Part shown: piece after piece, positions 1-8,224 of the stretch
Layout of the letters: each line of letters begins with the position of its first letter
Numbering within the stretch: position 1 is the stretch's first letter
From: UBA11400 sp964473555
GTDB taxonomy: Bacteria; Bacteroidota; Rhodothermia; Balneolales; HLUCCA01
Reading direction: 5' to 3'
Assembly (NCBI GenBank): GCA_964473555.1
Contig: CAYYPL010000002.1
Location: 186,001-250,000, forward strand
Length of the DNA stretch: 64,000 nucleotides
The notes under the pieces: generated by a model
Databases searched by the model: none
The model's input: the letters and a program-made list of their open reading frames with translations, nothing else
What the model was told of the DNA's origin: nothing
Translations under genes and position numbers: made by a program

Positions 1-230
1 CATTTAACCCTTCAACTAACATTAGCTTCAACCTGCCTAGCAGTGAGTTTGTTGAGTTGAATGTGTATAACGTTCTCGGACAACGTGTTGCAACGATCTT
101 GAATCAGCAGATGACTGCTGGTACGCACACGGTTGCATTCAATGCAAGAAACCTTGCTTCTGGTGTGTATATCTACCAGATCCGTGCAGGTTCTTTTGTA
201 CAGAACAAAACCATGATGCTTGTTAAATAA
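1..230 (+). CDS. C-terminal end of a T9SS-exported protein (partial)
   Basis: Only the last 75 or so codons are present, in the frame beginning at base 3, and the gene runs off the left edge. The peptide starts FNPSTNISFNLP and ends in KTMMLVK before TAA at 228-230. This is a typical type A C-terminal sorting domain of the type IX secretion system: an FNPST entry motif, a VYNVLGQRV strand, a GTHTVAFNARNLASGVYIYQI core and a basic end. The domain directs a cargo protein across the outer membrane and is then cleaved. The cargo lies outside the window, so its function cannot be stated. A strong terminator follows at 249-288. Confidence 0.9.
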   Translation, partial: FNPSTNISFNLPSSEFVELNVYNVLGQRVATILNQQMTAGTHTVAFNARNLASGVYIYQIRAGSFVQNKTMMLVK

Positions 231-248
231 TAAGCATCTTTATTTCTC

Positions 249-288
249 CACTCAGGTGGGCCTAACCGGCCCACCTGAGTGTTTTTTT
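249..288 (+). terminator. Rho-independent terminator after the T9SS cargo gene
   Basis: A perfect 14-bp stem (249-262 with 268-281) and a 5-nt loop TAACC are followed by seven T residues at 282-288. It ends transcription of the partial gene upstream and separates it from the LacI-type gene. Confidence 0.93.
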
Positions 289-310
289 ATTTGCCTCTAA
301 TCTTTTTCGC

Positions 311-358
311 TTCTCTCTTATCCATTCTCTCTTATCCCTTATCTGTAATCTGTAATAC
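311..358 (+). repeat. Degenerate heptamer repeat abutting the LacI start codon
   Basis: The 13-mer TTCTCTCTTATCC occurs at 311-323 and again at 325-337, a period of 14 (2 x 7). CTTATCT, GTAATCT and GTAATAC follow in heptamer phase up to base 358. The GTG start of the regulator is at 359, so this repeat occupies the place where a ribosome binding site would be; no Shine-Dalgarno sequence is visible. It belongs to the dispersed heptamer family described in the findings. Confidence 0.7.
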
Positions 359-1402
359 GTGTCCTCAACCATATACGATATCGCCCGTGAAGCCAACGTG
401 AGCATCGCTACTGTTTCACGTGTTTTCAACAACGCCAGCAACGTTTCGCAGAAAACACGTGAGAAAGTACTCGAAATAGCTGATCGTTACGGTTATCACC
501 CACTAGCGATGGCCCAAGGTCTGGCACGAAAGAAGTCCCGACTGATTACAGTGATTGTTCCAGTGATTTCGAACAACTTCTTTATGGAGGTCCTGGCCGG
601 AATCCAGGATAGAATTGCCGATTTCGACTACGATCTGAATATGTACAATGTGCGTATCAGCGATGATCTGGACCAACAGGTAGAATATCTGATCAAACGC
701 GGTATGGCCGACGGATACTTGCTGATATCCATCCACCTGAACGAAAAACAGTGGAATGGTATCAAAAAACTCAACAAAACGATCGCTCTGATCGATGAAT
801 ATCACCCCGAGTTCGATTCGGTGAGTGTCGACAGCGTTGAAGGTGCGTATCAGGGGACCAAGTACCTGATTGAATGCGGATACCAGCGTATTGCCATGAT
901 CACAGCACTGATGAATTCCAAACCATCCCAGGATCGTATCCGTGGGTACTCCCGGGCTCTCCAGGATTACGGACGAATTCTTGACCGGTCTCTGATTGTT
1001 ACCGGAGACTCGGTTAACCGTGATGGATTCACCGAAAAAAATGGCTATGAAGGCATGATCCGTCTCATTGAAATGGATACCATGCCAGATGCCGTTTTCT
1101 GTAACTCCGACATCCAGGCTATGGGAGCCCTTAAAGCGATGAATGACCGTGGAATTCATATCCCTATTCTCGGATTCGACGATCTTCGATTTTCTGAATT
1201 TCTTGGCCTATCTACGATGCGGCAACCTATGTACGATATGGGTTGGCTCGCTCTCGAAAAACTGGTTAATCGCCTCGAAAATCACTCTTTAGACGTTTCG
1301 CATACGGTTTTTTCTCCAGAACTGGTGGTTCGCGGCTCAACGGAACCTACGCACGTCGAAATGGAATTACACTCCCAGGTAGCTCGAAAATACCTGATTT
1401 AA
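359..1402 (+). CDS. LacI/GalR-family transcriptional regulator
   Basis: This 347-residue protein has the family architecture: an N-terminal LacI helix-turn-helix (residues about 3-25, IYDIAREANVSIATVSRVFN), a hinge, then a periplasmic-binding-protein-like effector domain containing the VDSVEGAYQGTKYLIECGY and GFDDLRFSEF segments. The start is GTG at 359. It is followed 12 bp later, in the same direction, by a secreted GH13 amylase, so a maltodextrin-type effector and control of that gene are the likely role (inference). No clear operator was seen between 231 and 358, where a heptamer repeat fills the upstream space. Family assignment is firm; the ligand is unknown. Confidence 0.92.
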   Translation: MSSTIYDIAREANVSIATVSRVFNNASNVSQKTREKVLEIADRYGYHPLAMAQGLARKKSRLITVIVPVISNNFFMEVLAGIQDRIADFDYDLNMYNVRISDDLDQQVEYLIKRGMADGYLLISIHLNEKQWNGIKKLNKTIALIDEYHPEFDSVSVDSVEGAYQGTKYLIECGYQRIAMITALMNSKPSQDRIRGYSRALQDYGRILDRSLIVTGDSVNRDGFTEKNGYEGMIRLIEMDTMPDAVFCNSDIQAMGALKAMNDRGIHIPILGFDDLRFSEFLGLSTMRQPMYDMGWLALEKLVNRLENHSLDVSHTVFSPELVVRGSTEPTHVEMELHSQVARKYLI

Positions 1403-1414
1403 CGTACTACATCT

Positions 1415-4336
1415 ATGTTACGCCTACGTATCTCTTTTCTGTTTTTGTTTTTACTGACGTCTGGAAGCCTGATTGCCCAGCAAACCGTGGATCTCACATT
1501 CCGGTATAGTCCAAACTCAAATGCACTCAGAAGTTTTGTCCCAGGATCGTTCAATAACTGGGGGAATAACAGCTCAGGTCGAATTTCCCCGACCGACGGA
1601 TCGCTGATGAAACGCGATACGGAGCGCGGTTTCGATTACAAAGTGGTCACTTTAACCGTTGGAGGAGGATCCGAAACGTTCCAGGGAAGACGGGGGTATG
1701 CGTATAAATTTCATGAGCACTATAATTCAACCGGGACTCAATGGGCTTGGTTTACTGATCCCTTGAATCCGATTGCTTTTGGCACCAACTCTGATTCTTT
1801 CGTTGAAATTACCATTCCAACTATCTTTCAACTGGAGCCCCGTCAAAATGCTGTGGTTCAGGACAGTCCCCCCGCAATCTGGGCATCTGTAGCCTCAACG
1901 TCTTCAGATCCGATCGATCCAGCTGCATCTTCAATCACAATCAATGGTACATTCAACGTTTCACTGGACGGTTTTTTCGACGAGGAGCTTCAGTTAGTCT
2001 ATGTTCCTGCCACAGATGAACTGGGAGCGGCCCTCCAAAGTGGTACCAATGAACTTCTATTAACAGCAGTTACTCAGTCCGGGGTAACTCGTAGTCGTAC
2101 TTCGATATTTACATACATCGCCGGACCACAAGTCGTGCGACAGACTCGCCCTGCCGGTATGCACGACGGTGTGACCGTAGATGATGCCTCTGGATCAGTA
2201 AGCTTCTCACTGTTTGCCCCTGGTAAAGAATTTGTGTATGTAATTGGGGATCACAGCAATTGGGAGGTGCGTGATGAGTTTTTGATGAAACTCGATGAAG
2301 CACGTGCAGATAGTGCACATTTTTGGCTGACTATCGATGGACTCGAACATGGAACGTACCGGTTTCAGTACCTCATCGACGCGGAGATTCGCATCGCAGA
2401 CCTGTTTTCTGAACAGGTACTGGATCCTGATTTCGATCGGTTCATCACGGCGTCCATATATCCCGACATGCCCGAGTATCCGACTGGAAACACCTCTGGT
2501 GTAGTTGGAGTCTTCAACATAGGCAAGGATGAGTATGTATGGCAATCGACCAATTATCAGCGCCCGCCGCAACAAGAACTGATCGTGTACGAACTGTTAC
2601 TGCGAGATTTTCTGACTCACAGCACGTTCTCAACACTAACCGATACGCTGGATTATCTCCACCGACTTGGCGTGAATGCGATTGAACTGATGCCCGTATC
2701 GAACTTCGATGGCAATGATAGCTGGGGCTATAATCCGAATTTCCATGGTGCCCTGGACAAATCTTATGGTCCGCCCGAGACGTTTAAACGATTCGTAGAT
2801 GAAGCCCACTCGCGAGGAATTGCAGTAATACTGGATGTAGTCTATAATCACGCTCAGGATAAATCACCACTGATCCAGTTGTATGGCACCAATCGGACAA
2901 ACAATCCTTTTCTGGGTCCTGCACATGCCTATAATGTGTTTTTTCACCTGAATCATGACAACACATATATCCGATATTGGGTCGACCGAATGAATCGGTA
3001 CTGGCTTGAAGAATACAACATTGATGGATTCCGATTTGATCTAACCAAAGGATTTGCACCCAATGTGAACAACCAGAGTCTACTCGATGGATACAATCCT
3101 GCAAGGATTCGGAATCTGAAGCGCATGGCCGATAAAATCTGGGAGTTTGACACGAATGCCTATATCATCCTCGAGCACTTTGCTGCCAATACGGAAGAAA
3201 AAGAGTTGGCTGAGTATCGTACCAATGAGGATGGGATCAATGGAATGATGCTTTGGGGTAACATGAATCACGTGTACAACGAAGCGACCATGGGCTATTT
3301 CAACAATGCGAATTTTAACGGTGGATACTTCCGGGGCCGAGGCTGGAGTGTGCCAAATCTGGTCACGTACATGGAATCGCACGACGAACAATGGCTGATG
3401 TACAAAAATCTGCGTTTTGGGGCTTGTTCAGTTGCTCCGAATGGTGGAAACGCCTGTTCTGAGCTTGAAAATGGTTATAACGTCAGAAATGTAGAAACAG
3501 CTCTTGACAGGCAAAAACTTGCTGGAGCGTTTTTCTTTACTATACCGGGACCCAAAATGATGTGGCAATTTGGTGAACTGGGATATGGCGGTGGGCCGAA
3601 AGAGTGTCTGAAATCCGGATCAGGTGACGGAGATTGTCTGGCTTCGGATCCTGGTCGTAGTGCCCGTAAACCAATCCGTTGGGACTATCGCGATGATCCC
3701 AACCGCTATGATCTGTACAATACCTGGTCTGAGTTGATTCGGTTACGCCACGTGAATCCCGTATTCAGTGATCCAGTTACTCAGGTGAATATTCAGTCTG
3801 CCGGAGCAGTTAAACACATCCGATTGGAGCATGAATCCAACTCAGTTGTGGTCGTTGGAAACTTCGGTGTGACGACCCAAAACGGATCGGTTACATTTCC
3901 GGAAACGGGAACCTGGTATGTTTTTGGAACCGATGATACCATTGAGATCACAACTACCTCTCAAACCTTCAGACTCGATGCTGGCGAGTACCACATTCTA
4001 TCCAAAAACAAACTCCAGCATCCTGATGAAGAGCCTCCTGCTACCGCTATTCATCGTATAGATGAACTACCAGGGACCTTTGCATTATATCCGAACCATC
4101 CAAACCCGTTTAATCCATCAACACAGATACGTTATGAGCTGGCGGGTGACGGGATGGTGGTCCTTCGGGTGTATGATATACTGGGTCGTCAGGTGGCCGA
4201 ATTGGTCAATCAGGAGCAACAATCAGGGTCCTACACGGTATCGTTCCATGCAAACGAGCTGAGTTCTGGAGCGTATTTGGTACGATTGGAGGCCTCGGGA
4301 TTTGTTTTTACCCGCAAAATGACTCTCATCAAGTGA
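1415..4336 (+). CDS. Secreted GH13 alpha-amylase family enzyme with T9SS sorting domain
   Basis: A 973-residue multidomain glycoside hydrolase acting on alpha-glucans outside the cell. A Sec signal peptide (about residues 1-21, ending SLIAQ) is followed by beta-sandwich modules. These include a CBM48/E-set-like one near 265-325 (FSLFAPGKEFVYVIGDHSNW). The GH13 barrel shows region I DVVYNHA (about 472), region II GFRFDLTK (nucleophile Asp about 541), region III ILEHF (acid Glu about 587) and region IV ESHDE (Asp about 655). Residues about 890-973 form a T9SS type A tail (YPNHPNPFNPST to MTLIK). It lies 12 bp after the LacI-type gene and probably shares its transcript. Whether it debranches or cuts alpha-1,4 bonds cannot be read from the motifs. 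Confidence 0.93.
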   Translation: MLRLRISFLFLFLLTSGSLIAQQTVDLTFRYSPNSNALRSFVPGSFNNWGNNSSGRISPTDGSLMKRDTERGFDYKVVTLTVGGGSETFQGRRGYAYKFHEHYNSTGTQWAWFTDPLNPIAFGTNSDSFVEITIPTIFQLEPRQNAVVQDSPPAIWASVASTSSDPIDPAASSITINGTFNVSLDGFFDEELQLVYVPATDELGAALQSGTNELLLTAVTQSGVTRSRTSIFTYIAGPQVVRQTRPAGMHDGVTVDDASGSVSFSLFAPGKEFVYVIGDHSNWEVRDEFLMKLDEARADSAHFWLTIDGLEHGTYRFQYLIDAEIRIADLFSEQVLDPDFDRFITASIYPDMPEYPTGNTSGVVGVFNIGKDEYVWQSTNYQRPPQQELIVYELLLRDFLTHSTFSTLTDTLDYLHRLGVNAIELMPVSNFDGNDSWGYNPNFHGALDKSYGPPETFKRFVDEAHSRGIAVILDVVYNHAQDKSPLIQLYGTNRTNNPFLGPAHAYNVFFHLNHDNTYIRYWVDRMNRYWLEEYNIDGFRFDLTKGFAPNVNNQSLLDGYNPARIRNLKRMADKIWEFDTNAYIILEHFAANTEEKELAEYRTNEDGINGMMLWGNMNHVYNEATMGYFNNANFNGGYFRGRGWSVPNLVTYMESHDEQWLMYKNLRFGACSVAPNGGNACSELENGYNVRNVETALDRQKLAGAFFFTIPGPKMMWQFGELGYGGGPKECLKSGSGDGDCLASDPGRSARKPIRWDYRDDPNRYDLYNTWSELIRLRHVNPVFSDPVTQVNIQSAGAVKHIRLEHESNSVVVVGNFGVTTQNGSVTFPETGTWYVFGTDDTIEITTTSQTFRLDAGEYHILSKNKLQHPDEEPPATAIHRIDELPGTFALYPNHPNPFNPSTQIRYELAGDGMVVLRVYDILGRQVAELVNQEQQSGSYTVSFHANELSSGAYLVRLEASGFVFTRKMTLIK

Positions 4337-4407
4337 TGAATTGATCAAGTTCGGAGGGAATGAACTATCCAGGTGCGGTTGGATACGATTCTGCGTAATT
4401 TCAGGTC

Positions 4408-4971
4408 ATGAACATTGATCCCAAATACTTCAATCTTTTCGCGGTGATCATGGCTGTATTTGCCATGATGGCTATTACCTATTTCACCATTTCATATGCG
4501 GGAAATCAACGAGCTGAATTTGATGCATCGCTTGGTTCAGGCGCAGATCTTTATCATCAATGGTTCGTCAGGATCGACGGGACGGATTCTCTGAGGGCGG
4601 TAGACCATCAAGATCGAATTGTGATTATCGATTTCTGGGCAACCTGGTCGCAACCTTCTTTGGAGTCCAGAACAGCTCTGAAAAATGTGCTGAGTGCTTA
4701 CCCGGACTCCATTCAACCCGTTGTAATCGCAGCTGCTGTACGTGATGCAGACAAAACCATATCAGAATATCTGACCATATCAGATGCTTCGTTCATCCAC
4801 GTTCGTGGTACCGAGTCCTTTCAGCAGTTGAAAGTTCCCGGAGTTCCAACCCAGGTCATTTTTGCTCCAGGTGGGAAATTGATACAATCGCGCGTTGGAT
4901 TTAAAGGAGCTGAGGTATATGCTGTGCTCGATTCCTTGTTGAAATCGAATTTAAAACCAGTTTCTCAATGA
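4408..4971 (+). CDS. Membrane-anchored thioredoxin-fold protein lacking both active-site cysteines
   Basis: 187 residues: one N-terminal membrane segment (about 9-31), then a thioredoxin/TlpA-like domain. The active-site strand reads IVIIDFWATWSQPSLES, so the usual WCxxC is WSQPS with Ser81 and Ser84 in place of both cysteines. The cis-Pro region VPGVPTQVIFAPGG is kept. The fold is clear but dithiol redox chemistry is impossible, so a binding or scaffold role is more likely (inference). The stop overlaps the start of the next gene (ATGA, 4968-4971), placing it in an operon with pabC and pabB, an unexpected pairing. Confidence 0.82.
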   Translation: MNIDPKYFNLFAVIMAVFAMMAITYFTISYAGNQRAEFDASLGSGADLYHQWFVRIDGTDSLRAVDHQDRIVIIDFWATWSQPSLESRTALKNVLSAYPDSIQPVVIAAAVRDADKTISEYLTISDASFIHVRGTESFQQLKVPGVPTQVIFAPGGKLIQSRVGFKGAEVYAVLDSLLKSNLKPVSQ

Positions 4972-5753
4972 CTGTCGATGCAGGATTAAATAGTAACGCA
5001 TTGCATCAGGGATGTTTTGAGACTATGTTGGGATTAGGCGGCAAAATCCCATTGCTCCACCATCATTTCAGTCGATTGCAACGTGGATTAGATCTGCTTT
5101 CCTGGCACTGCCCCTTGAATTTGAATAGGGAAACAGTCATCAATTGGTTTAAACAAGAAGTTGATGACTCGGACTCGAATCATTGGCGATTGAAACTGAG
5201 TGTGCAAAAGACTAATGACGATCTGACCTGGTCGATCACCAAAGAACCAACTTCACATCCTTCGGTACCGTTTACACTGAGATCCGTCCAACTCACACAC
5301 CAACATAACACGGTTCATGAGCAGTTGTGCAAGCTATCAGACCGGGTCATATACAATAGTGCCCTGAAACTGGCAAAGTCTCAAGGAGCAGATGATGGAT
5401 TACTGATCAACCCCGAAGGTTTTATATCTGAATCTTGCATCGCCGGGATACTCCTTGTAAAAAATGACCGTTTTTTTACTCCTGATGTGTTATCTGGTGG
5501 ATTACGGGGGGTTGGACTGGAAGTAGTGAAACCCTTACTCATATCGAACCTGATTCCAATTAAAGAACGTTCTTTAACCCTTGATACACTGCTTGAAGCG
5601 GACAGTGCCTGGTTAGTTAATGCACTGCGTGGACCTTTTCCAGTAGCATCTATTGATGGAAATCCAGTTAAATTCAGTGATCAATGGCATCAAGTGATCA
5701 CAGAGCTCTATTGGGACAGAATCCAGTCATTGATGAAGGAGGAAACCGATTGA
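4968..5753 (+). CDS. pabC: Aminotransferase class IV, probable aminodeoxychorismate lyase
   Basis: A 261-residue PLP-dependent fold-type IV protein. CFETMLGLGGKIPLLHHHFSRLQRGL is the N-terminal family signature, and LCKLSDRVIYNSAL carries the probable PLP lysine (Lys122). GADDGLLINPEGFISESCIAGI is the cofactor-phosphate region. In the folate pathway PabC splits 4-amino-4-deoxychorismate into p-aminobenzoate and pyruvate. The direct junction with pabB downstream supports this over branched-chain or D-amino acid transamination. Start ATG overlaps the previous stop; its own stop overlaps the TTG start of pabB. Confidence 0.82.
   Translation: MTVDAGLNSNALHQGCFETMLGLGGKIPLLHHHFSRLQRGLDLLSWHCPLNLNRETVINWFKQEVDDSDSNHWRLKLSVQKTNDDLTWSITKEPTSHPSVPFTLRSVQLTHQHNTVHEQLCKLSDRVIYNSALKLAKSQGADDGLLINPEGFISESCIAGILLVKNDRFFTPDVLSGGLRGVGLEVVKPLLISNLIPIKERSLTLDTLLEADSAWLVNALRGPFPVASIDGNPVKFSDQWHQVITELYWDRIQSLMKEETD
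5736..5742 (+). promoter_or_regulatory. Shine-Dalgarno site that fixes a TTG start for pabB
   Basis: AAGGAGG lies 7 bases before TTG at 5750, inside the end of pabC. Strong Shine-Dalgarno sites are rare in this window, so this one decides the start. Confidence 0.72.
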
Positions 5754-7030
5754 TTGCATATAAGCGGTTCAGACTCGGTTCCAGAAGTGAATTCCTGGCA
5801 AAGGTTAGGGAAATACCACCAGGTGAACTCTGTGTCTGGCTCGATTCACAGCTTTCTGATCATCCTTCGAGTCAAAAATCAATGCTATTTGTTGATTTTC
5901 AAGCACAATTGAGCTTTGATAAAGGGGTTGCATTGATGCAGGACAGTTTTGGAAAGACCATTGAACGCATAGAGTCTGCCGATCCATGGCACATCCTGGC
6001 CCAGTTCAGAGCCCGATATCCAGGTTATGTGGTTGGTTATTTAGGGTATGACCTGAAAAATTACACCGAAGCACTTGAATCGTGTAATCCAGATCCAGTC
6101 AGGTTACCTGAAATGTGGTTTGGTTCACCTGGTATCGTGTATGAAATGGATGTGAATTCCGCCATAGAAATCCACAAGTTGACCTCAAATGAGGGTACAT
6201 TAAAACCTGATATCCGATTGAAGTCTATGGTTTCGGCTACAGATTACGTGCAAGCGATACATCAGGCTCAGAAAGCGATTTATGAAGGTGATATTTACGA
6301 AATCAATTTGTCGCATCAACTAAACGCAGAGTTTTCCGGGAGTCCGCTTGACCTGTTCGAGTTGATGTACAATCGCGGACCGGTTCCCTATGCTGCTTAT
6401 CTTCAAACCAACGAGCATCAGGTGTGTTGCGCCTCACCGGAGCGTTTTTTGAGGAAGTCCGGCAATACACTTACATCCGATCCTATAAAAGGAACCCGGG
6501 CCAGAGGTGAGGATCCCGCTGCAGATGGAAGAGTGATCGATGAACTACGTAGTTCACTCAAAGACAGAGCCGAGAATCTGATGATTGTGGACTTAGTACG
6601 ACATGACATGAGCCAGATCGCAATACCAGGTACGGTTACGGTTCCTAAACTTTTCGAAATACAAACCTTCGGTACGGTTCATCAGATGGTCTCCCGGGTA
6701 GAATCGGTGCTTCGCCCGGAGGTGAGTCCTGAACGGGCACTGGCCGCCTGCTACCCCATGGGATCGATGACTGGAGCCCCCAAAATCCGTGCTATGCAGT
6801 ACATCGAACAACTTGAGACCTATAAACGAGGCCTGTACTCGGGTGCCATCGGATTTTTTGATCCCAACGGAGATTTCAATTTTAACGTGGTGATACGTTC
6901 TGCCATGATTCAAGGGCATGAACTGTGGTATTCGGCTGGCGGTGCTATTACCAGCGATTCTGATCCCCGCCAGGAATGGGAGGAGACGCTGGTCAAGATT
7001 CGGGCTCTTGGTCTGGAGTTCACACACTAA
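5750..7030 (+). CDS. pabB: Aminodeoxychorismate synthase component I (chorismate-binding)
   Basis: 426 residues from a TTG start that overlaps the pabC stop codon (TTGA, 5750-5753). The open frame extends further upstream into pabC, but the extra 22 residues have no family match. Chorismate-binding motifs are present: IKGTRARGEDPAADGRVIDEL, ENLMIVDLVRHDMSQIA, CYPMGSMTGAPKIRAMQYIE and YSGAIGFFDPNGDFNFNVVIRS. The protein makes 4-amino-4-deoxychorismate from chorismate and ammonia or glutamine-derived nitrogen. The adjacent pabC favours PabB over TrpE. The glutamine amidotransferase partner (pabA) is not in the window. Confidence 0.88.
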   Translation: MIAYKRFRLGSRSEFLAKVREIPPGELCVWLDSQLSDHPSSQKSMLFVDFQAQLSFDKGVALMQDSFGKTIERIESADPWHILAQFRARYPGYVVGYLGYDLKNYTEALESCNPDPVRLPEMWFGSPGIVYEMDVNSAIEIHKLTSNEGTLKPDIRLKSMVSATDYVQAIHQAQKAIYEGDIYEINLSHQLNAEFSGSPLDLFELMYNRGPVPYAAYLQTNEHQVCCASPERFLRKSGNTLTSDPIKGTRARGEDPAADGRVIDELRSSLKDRAENLMIVDLVRHDMSQIAIPGTVTVPKLFEIQTFGTVHQMVSRVESVLRPEVSPERALAACYPMGSMTGAPKIRAMQYIEQLETYKRGLYSGAIGFFDPNGDFNFNVVIRSAMIQGHELWYSAGGAITSDSDPRQEWEETLVKIRALGLEFTH

Positions 7031-7140
7031 GTAGCTGCTTGGATTCCATATCGCTCAAATTACCCACAGTGTTGTCTTGTAAAAGACGGAATATTGGCGT
7101 ATATTTTGAATCTTGATCAGTAAATACTTAGGCAAATATT

Positions 7141-7353
7141 ATGAAAAAAGGCATACATCCGGATTACAAAGAGCTTACTGTTGAACTCAGCGACGGAACC
7201 ACGATGGTTACCCGTAGTACCATGAAAGTAAAAGATGGTCTGTACAAAACTGAGGTAGACTCCAAGAATCATCCCTTTTATATTGGAAGTGACCGTATGA
7301 TCGCTGCAGCCGGACGTGTTGATAAATTCAACAAGAAATACGGCCGTAAGTAA
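7141..7353 (+). CDS. rpmE: 50S ribosomal protein L31
   Basis: A 70-residue protein starting MKKGIHPDYKELTVELSDG and containing NHPFYIGSDR and GRVDKFNKKYG, the bL31 hallmarks. It has no cysteines, so it is the zinc-independent (C-minus) form. It binds the large subunit near the central protuberance and helps bridge to the small subunit. It is monocistronic: about 110 bp of upstream space with the AT-rich element TATATTTTG near 7100, and a strong terminator straight after it. Confidence 0.96.
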   Translation: MKKGIHPDYKELTVELSDGTTMVTRSTMKVKDGLYKTEVDSKNHPFYIGSDRMIAAAGRVDKFNKKYGRK

Positions 7354-7376
7354 TCACGTTATTTCTCATTTTGATG

Positions 7377-7408
7377 AAGGGATGTCGTTTCACGGCATCC
7401 CTTTTTTT
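7377..7408 (+). terminator. Rho-independent terminator of rpmE
   Basis: AAGGGATG (7377-7384) pairs with CATCCCTT (7396-7403), extended inward by three more pairs, with loop TTTCA and a T run to 7408. It lies between rpmE and the ATG of the MBL-fold gene at 7436. Confidence 0.9.
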
Positions 7409-7435
7409 GTGTCAACAAAATCAGCACATTGCCCC

Positions 7436-8071
7436 ATGGCCAGTATTCATTCCTTTACAGTGAATCCATTTCAGGAAAACACCTACATACTCATCAATGA
7501 GGGTAAAGCGCTACTCATTGATCCTGGTTATTTTGACGCAATGGAGTTTACGGCTTTGACTGATCTTCTAAATCAGGAAAAAGCGGTACCTGAAGCTGTT
7601 TTATTGACCCATGCACATCTCGATCACGTGTTCGGAGTAGAGAAGGTCTGTTCTGCATTTAACATCAAGGCCTATCTGCATCCCGACGACACCCCATTCT
7701 GGGACAATTTCGATCGGATGGGAGCTAAGTATGGTTTCCAACTTTCTAAACTAGAGTTCAAACCAGAGCCTCTCTTCCCCGGAACCCTCTCCATGGCAGG
7801 GTTACACATCCAGGCCTTATTCACTCCCGGTCATGCTCCCGGACATCTGGCATTCTACCTGCCCGACATGGGCACCGTACTGTCAGGCGATGCTCTTTTC
7901 CGTGAGTCTGTCGGTCGGACAGATTTACCCATGGGCGATTTCGACACACTAGCTGAATCCATTCGAACGCAATTGTATCCACTTCCTGATGATACTCGAG
8001 TTCTGTCGGGACATGGTCCCGAGACTACTATAGGCTATGAGAAACAGCATAATCCTTTTGTTAGCCTGTAG
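7436..8071 (+). CDS. MBL-fold metallo-hydrolase (glyoxalase II-like)
   Basis: 211 residues. The metal-binding motif THAHLDH is at about 58-64 (His59, His61, Asp63, His64). Further metal ligands are in TPGHAPGHLAFYLP and LSGDALF and in the C-terminal SGHGPETTIGYEKQHNP. This is the small glyoxalase-II-like branch, often a thioesterase for glutathione or other thiol esters; the exact substrate is not readable. The start is ATG 7436, because the open frame upstream of it crosses the rpmE terminator. A heptamer repeat begins on the last base of its stop codon. Confidence 0.88.
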   Translation: MASIHSFTVNPFQENTYILINEGKALLIDPGYFDAMEFTALTDLLNQEKAVPEAVLLTHAHLDHVFGVEKVCSAFNIKAYLHPDDTPFWDNFDRMGAKYGFQLSKLEFKPEPLFPGTLSMAGLHIQALFTPGHAPGHLAFYLPDMGTVLSGDALFRESVGRTDLPMGDFDTLAESIRTQLYPLPDDTRVLSGHGPETTIGYEKQHNPFVSL

Positions 8072-8126
8072 GAAGTGGGAAGTAGGAAGTGGGAAGTAGG
8101 AAGTGGGAAGTAGGAAGTGGGAAGTG
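8071..8126. repeat. Perfect heptamer tandem array GGAAGTR x 8
   Basis: Eight contiguous 7-bp units, GGAAGTG or GGAAGTA in mostly alternating order, from 8071 to 8126. The array starts at the G of the TAG stop codon of the MBL-fold gene, without a gap. Confidence 0.97.
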
Positions 8127-8224
8127 GGTAAAATAAACTGCATTTCTGCTCTCGTGTACTTTGTGTTTTTGAAAGTACCTCTTCTGCCCCTTCTGACTGT
8201 TGTGTACTTTTTGCGCGAAAAGGG
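8127..8224. repeat. Composite heptamer-phased intergenic island
   Basis: No gene is seen here. The sequence reads in 7-base blocks such as CTCGTGT ACTTTGT GTTTTTG, then CTCTTCT GCCCCTT CTGACTG TTGTGTA. It shares words with islands at 58921-59018 and 60115-60315, for example CGTGTACTTTGTG here and CGTGAACTTTGTG there, or CTGCCCCTT here and its complement there. Confidence 0.6.

Noticed and set aside
503..1159. A 218-codon open frame antisense to the LacI-type gene.
   Set aside because: The LacI-type gene has a firm family match; the antisense frame does not.
8071..8126. CRISPR array or phage attachment site in the GGAAGTR array.
   Set aside because: Units are 7 bp without spacers, and no cas, integrase or tRNA gene is beside it.
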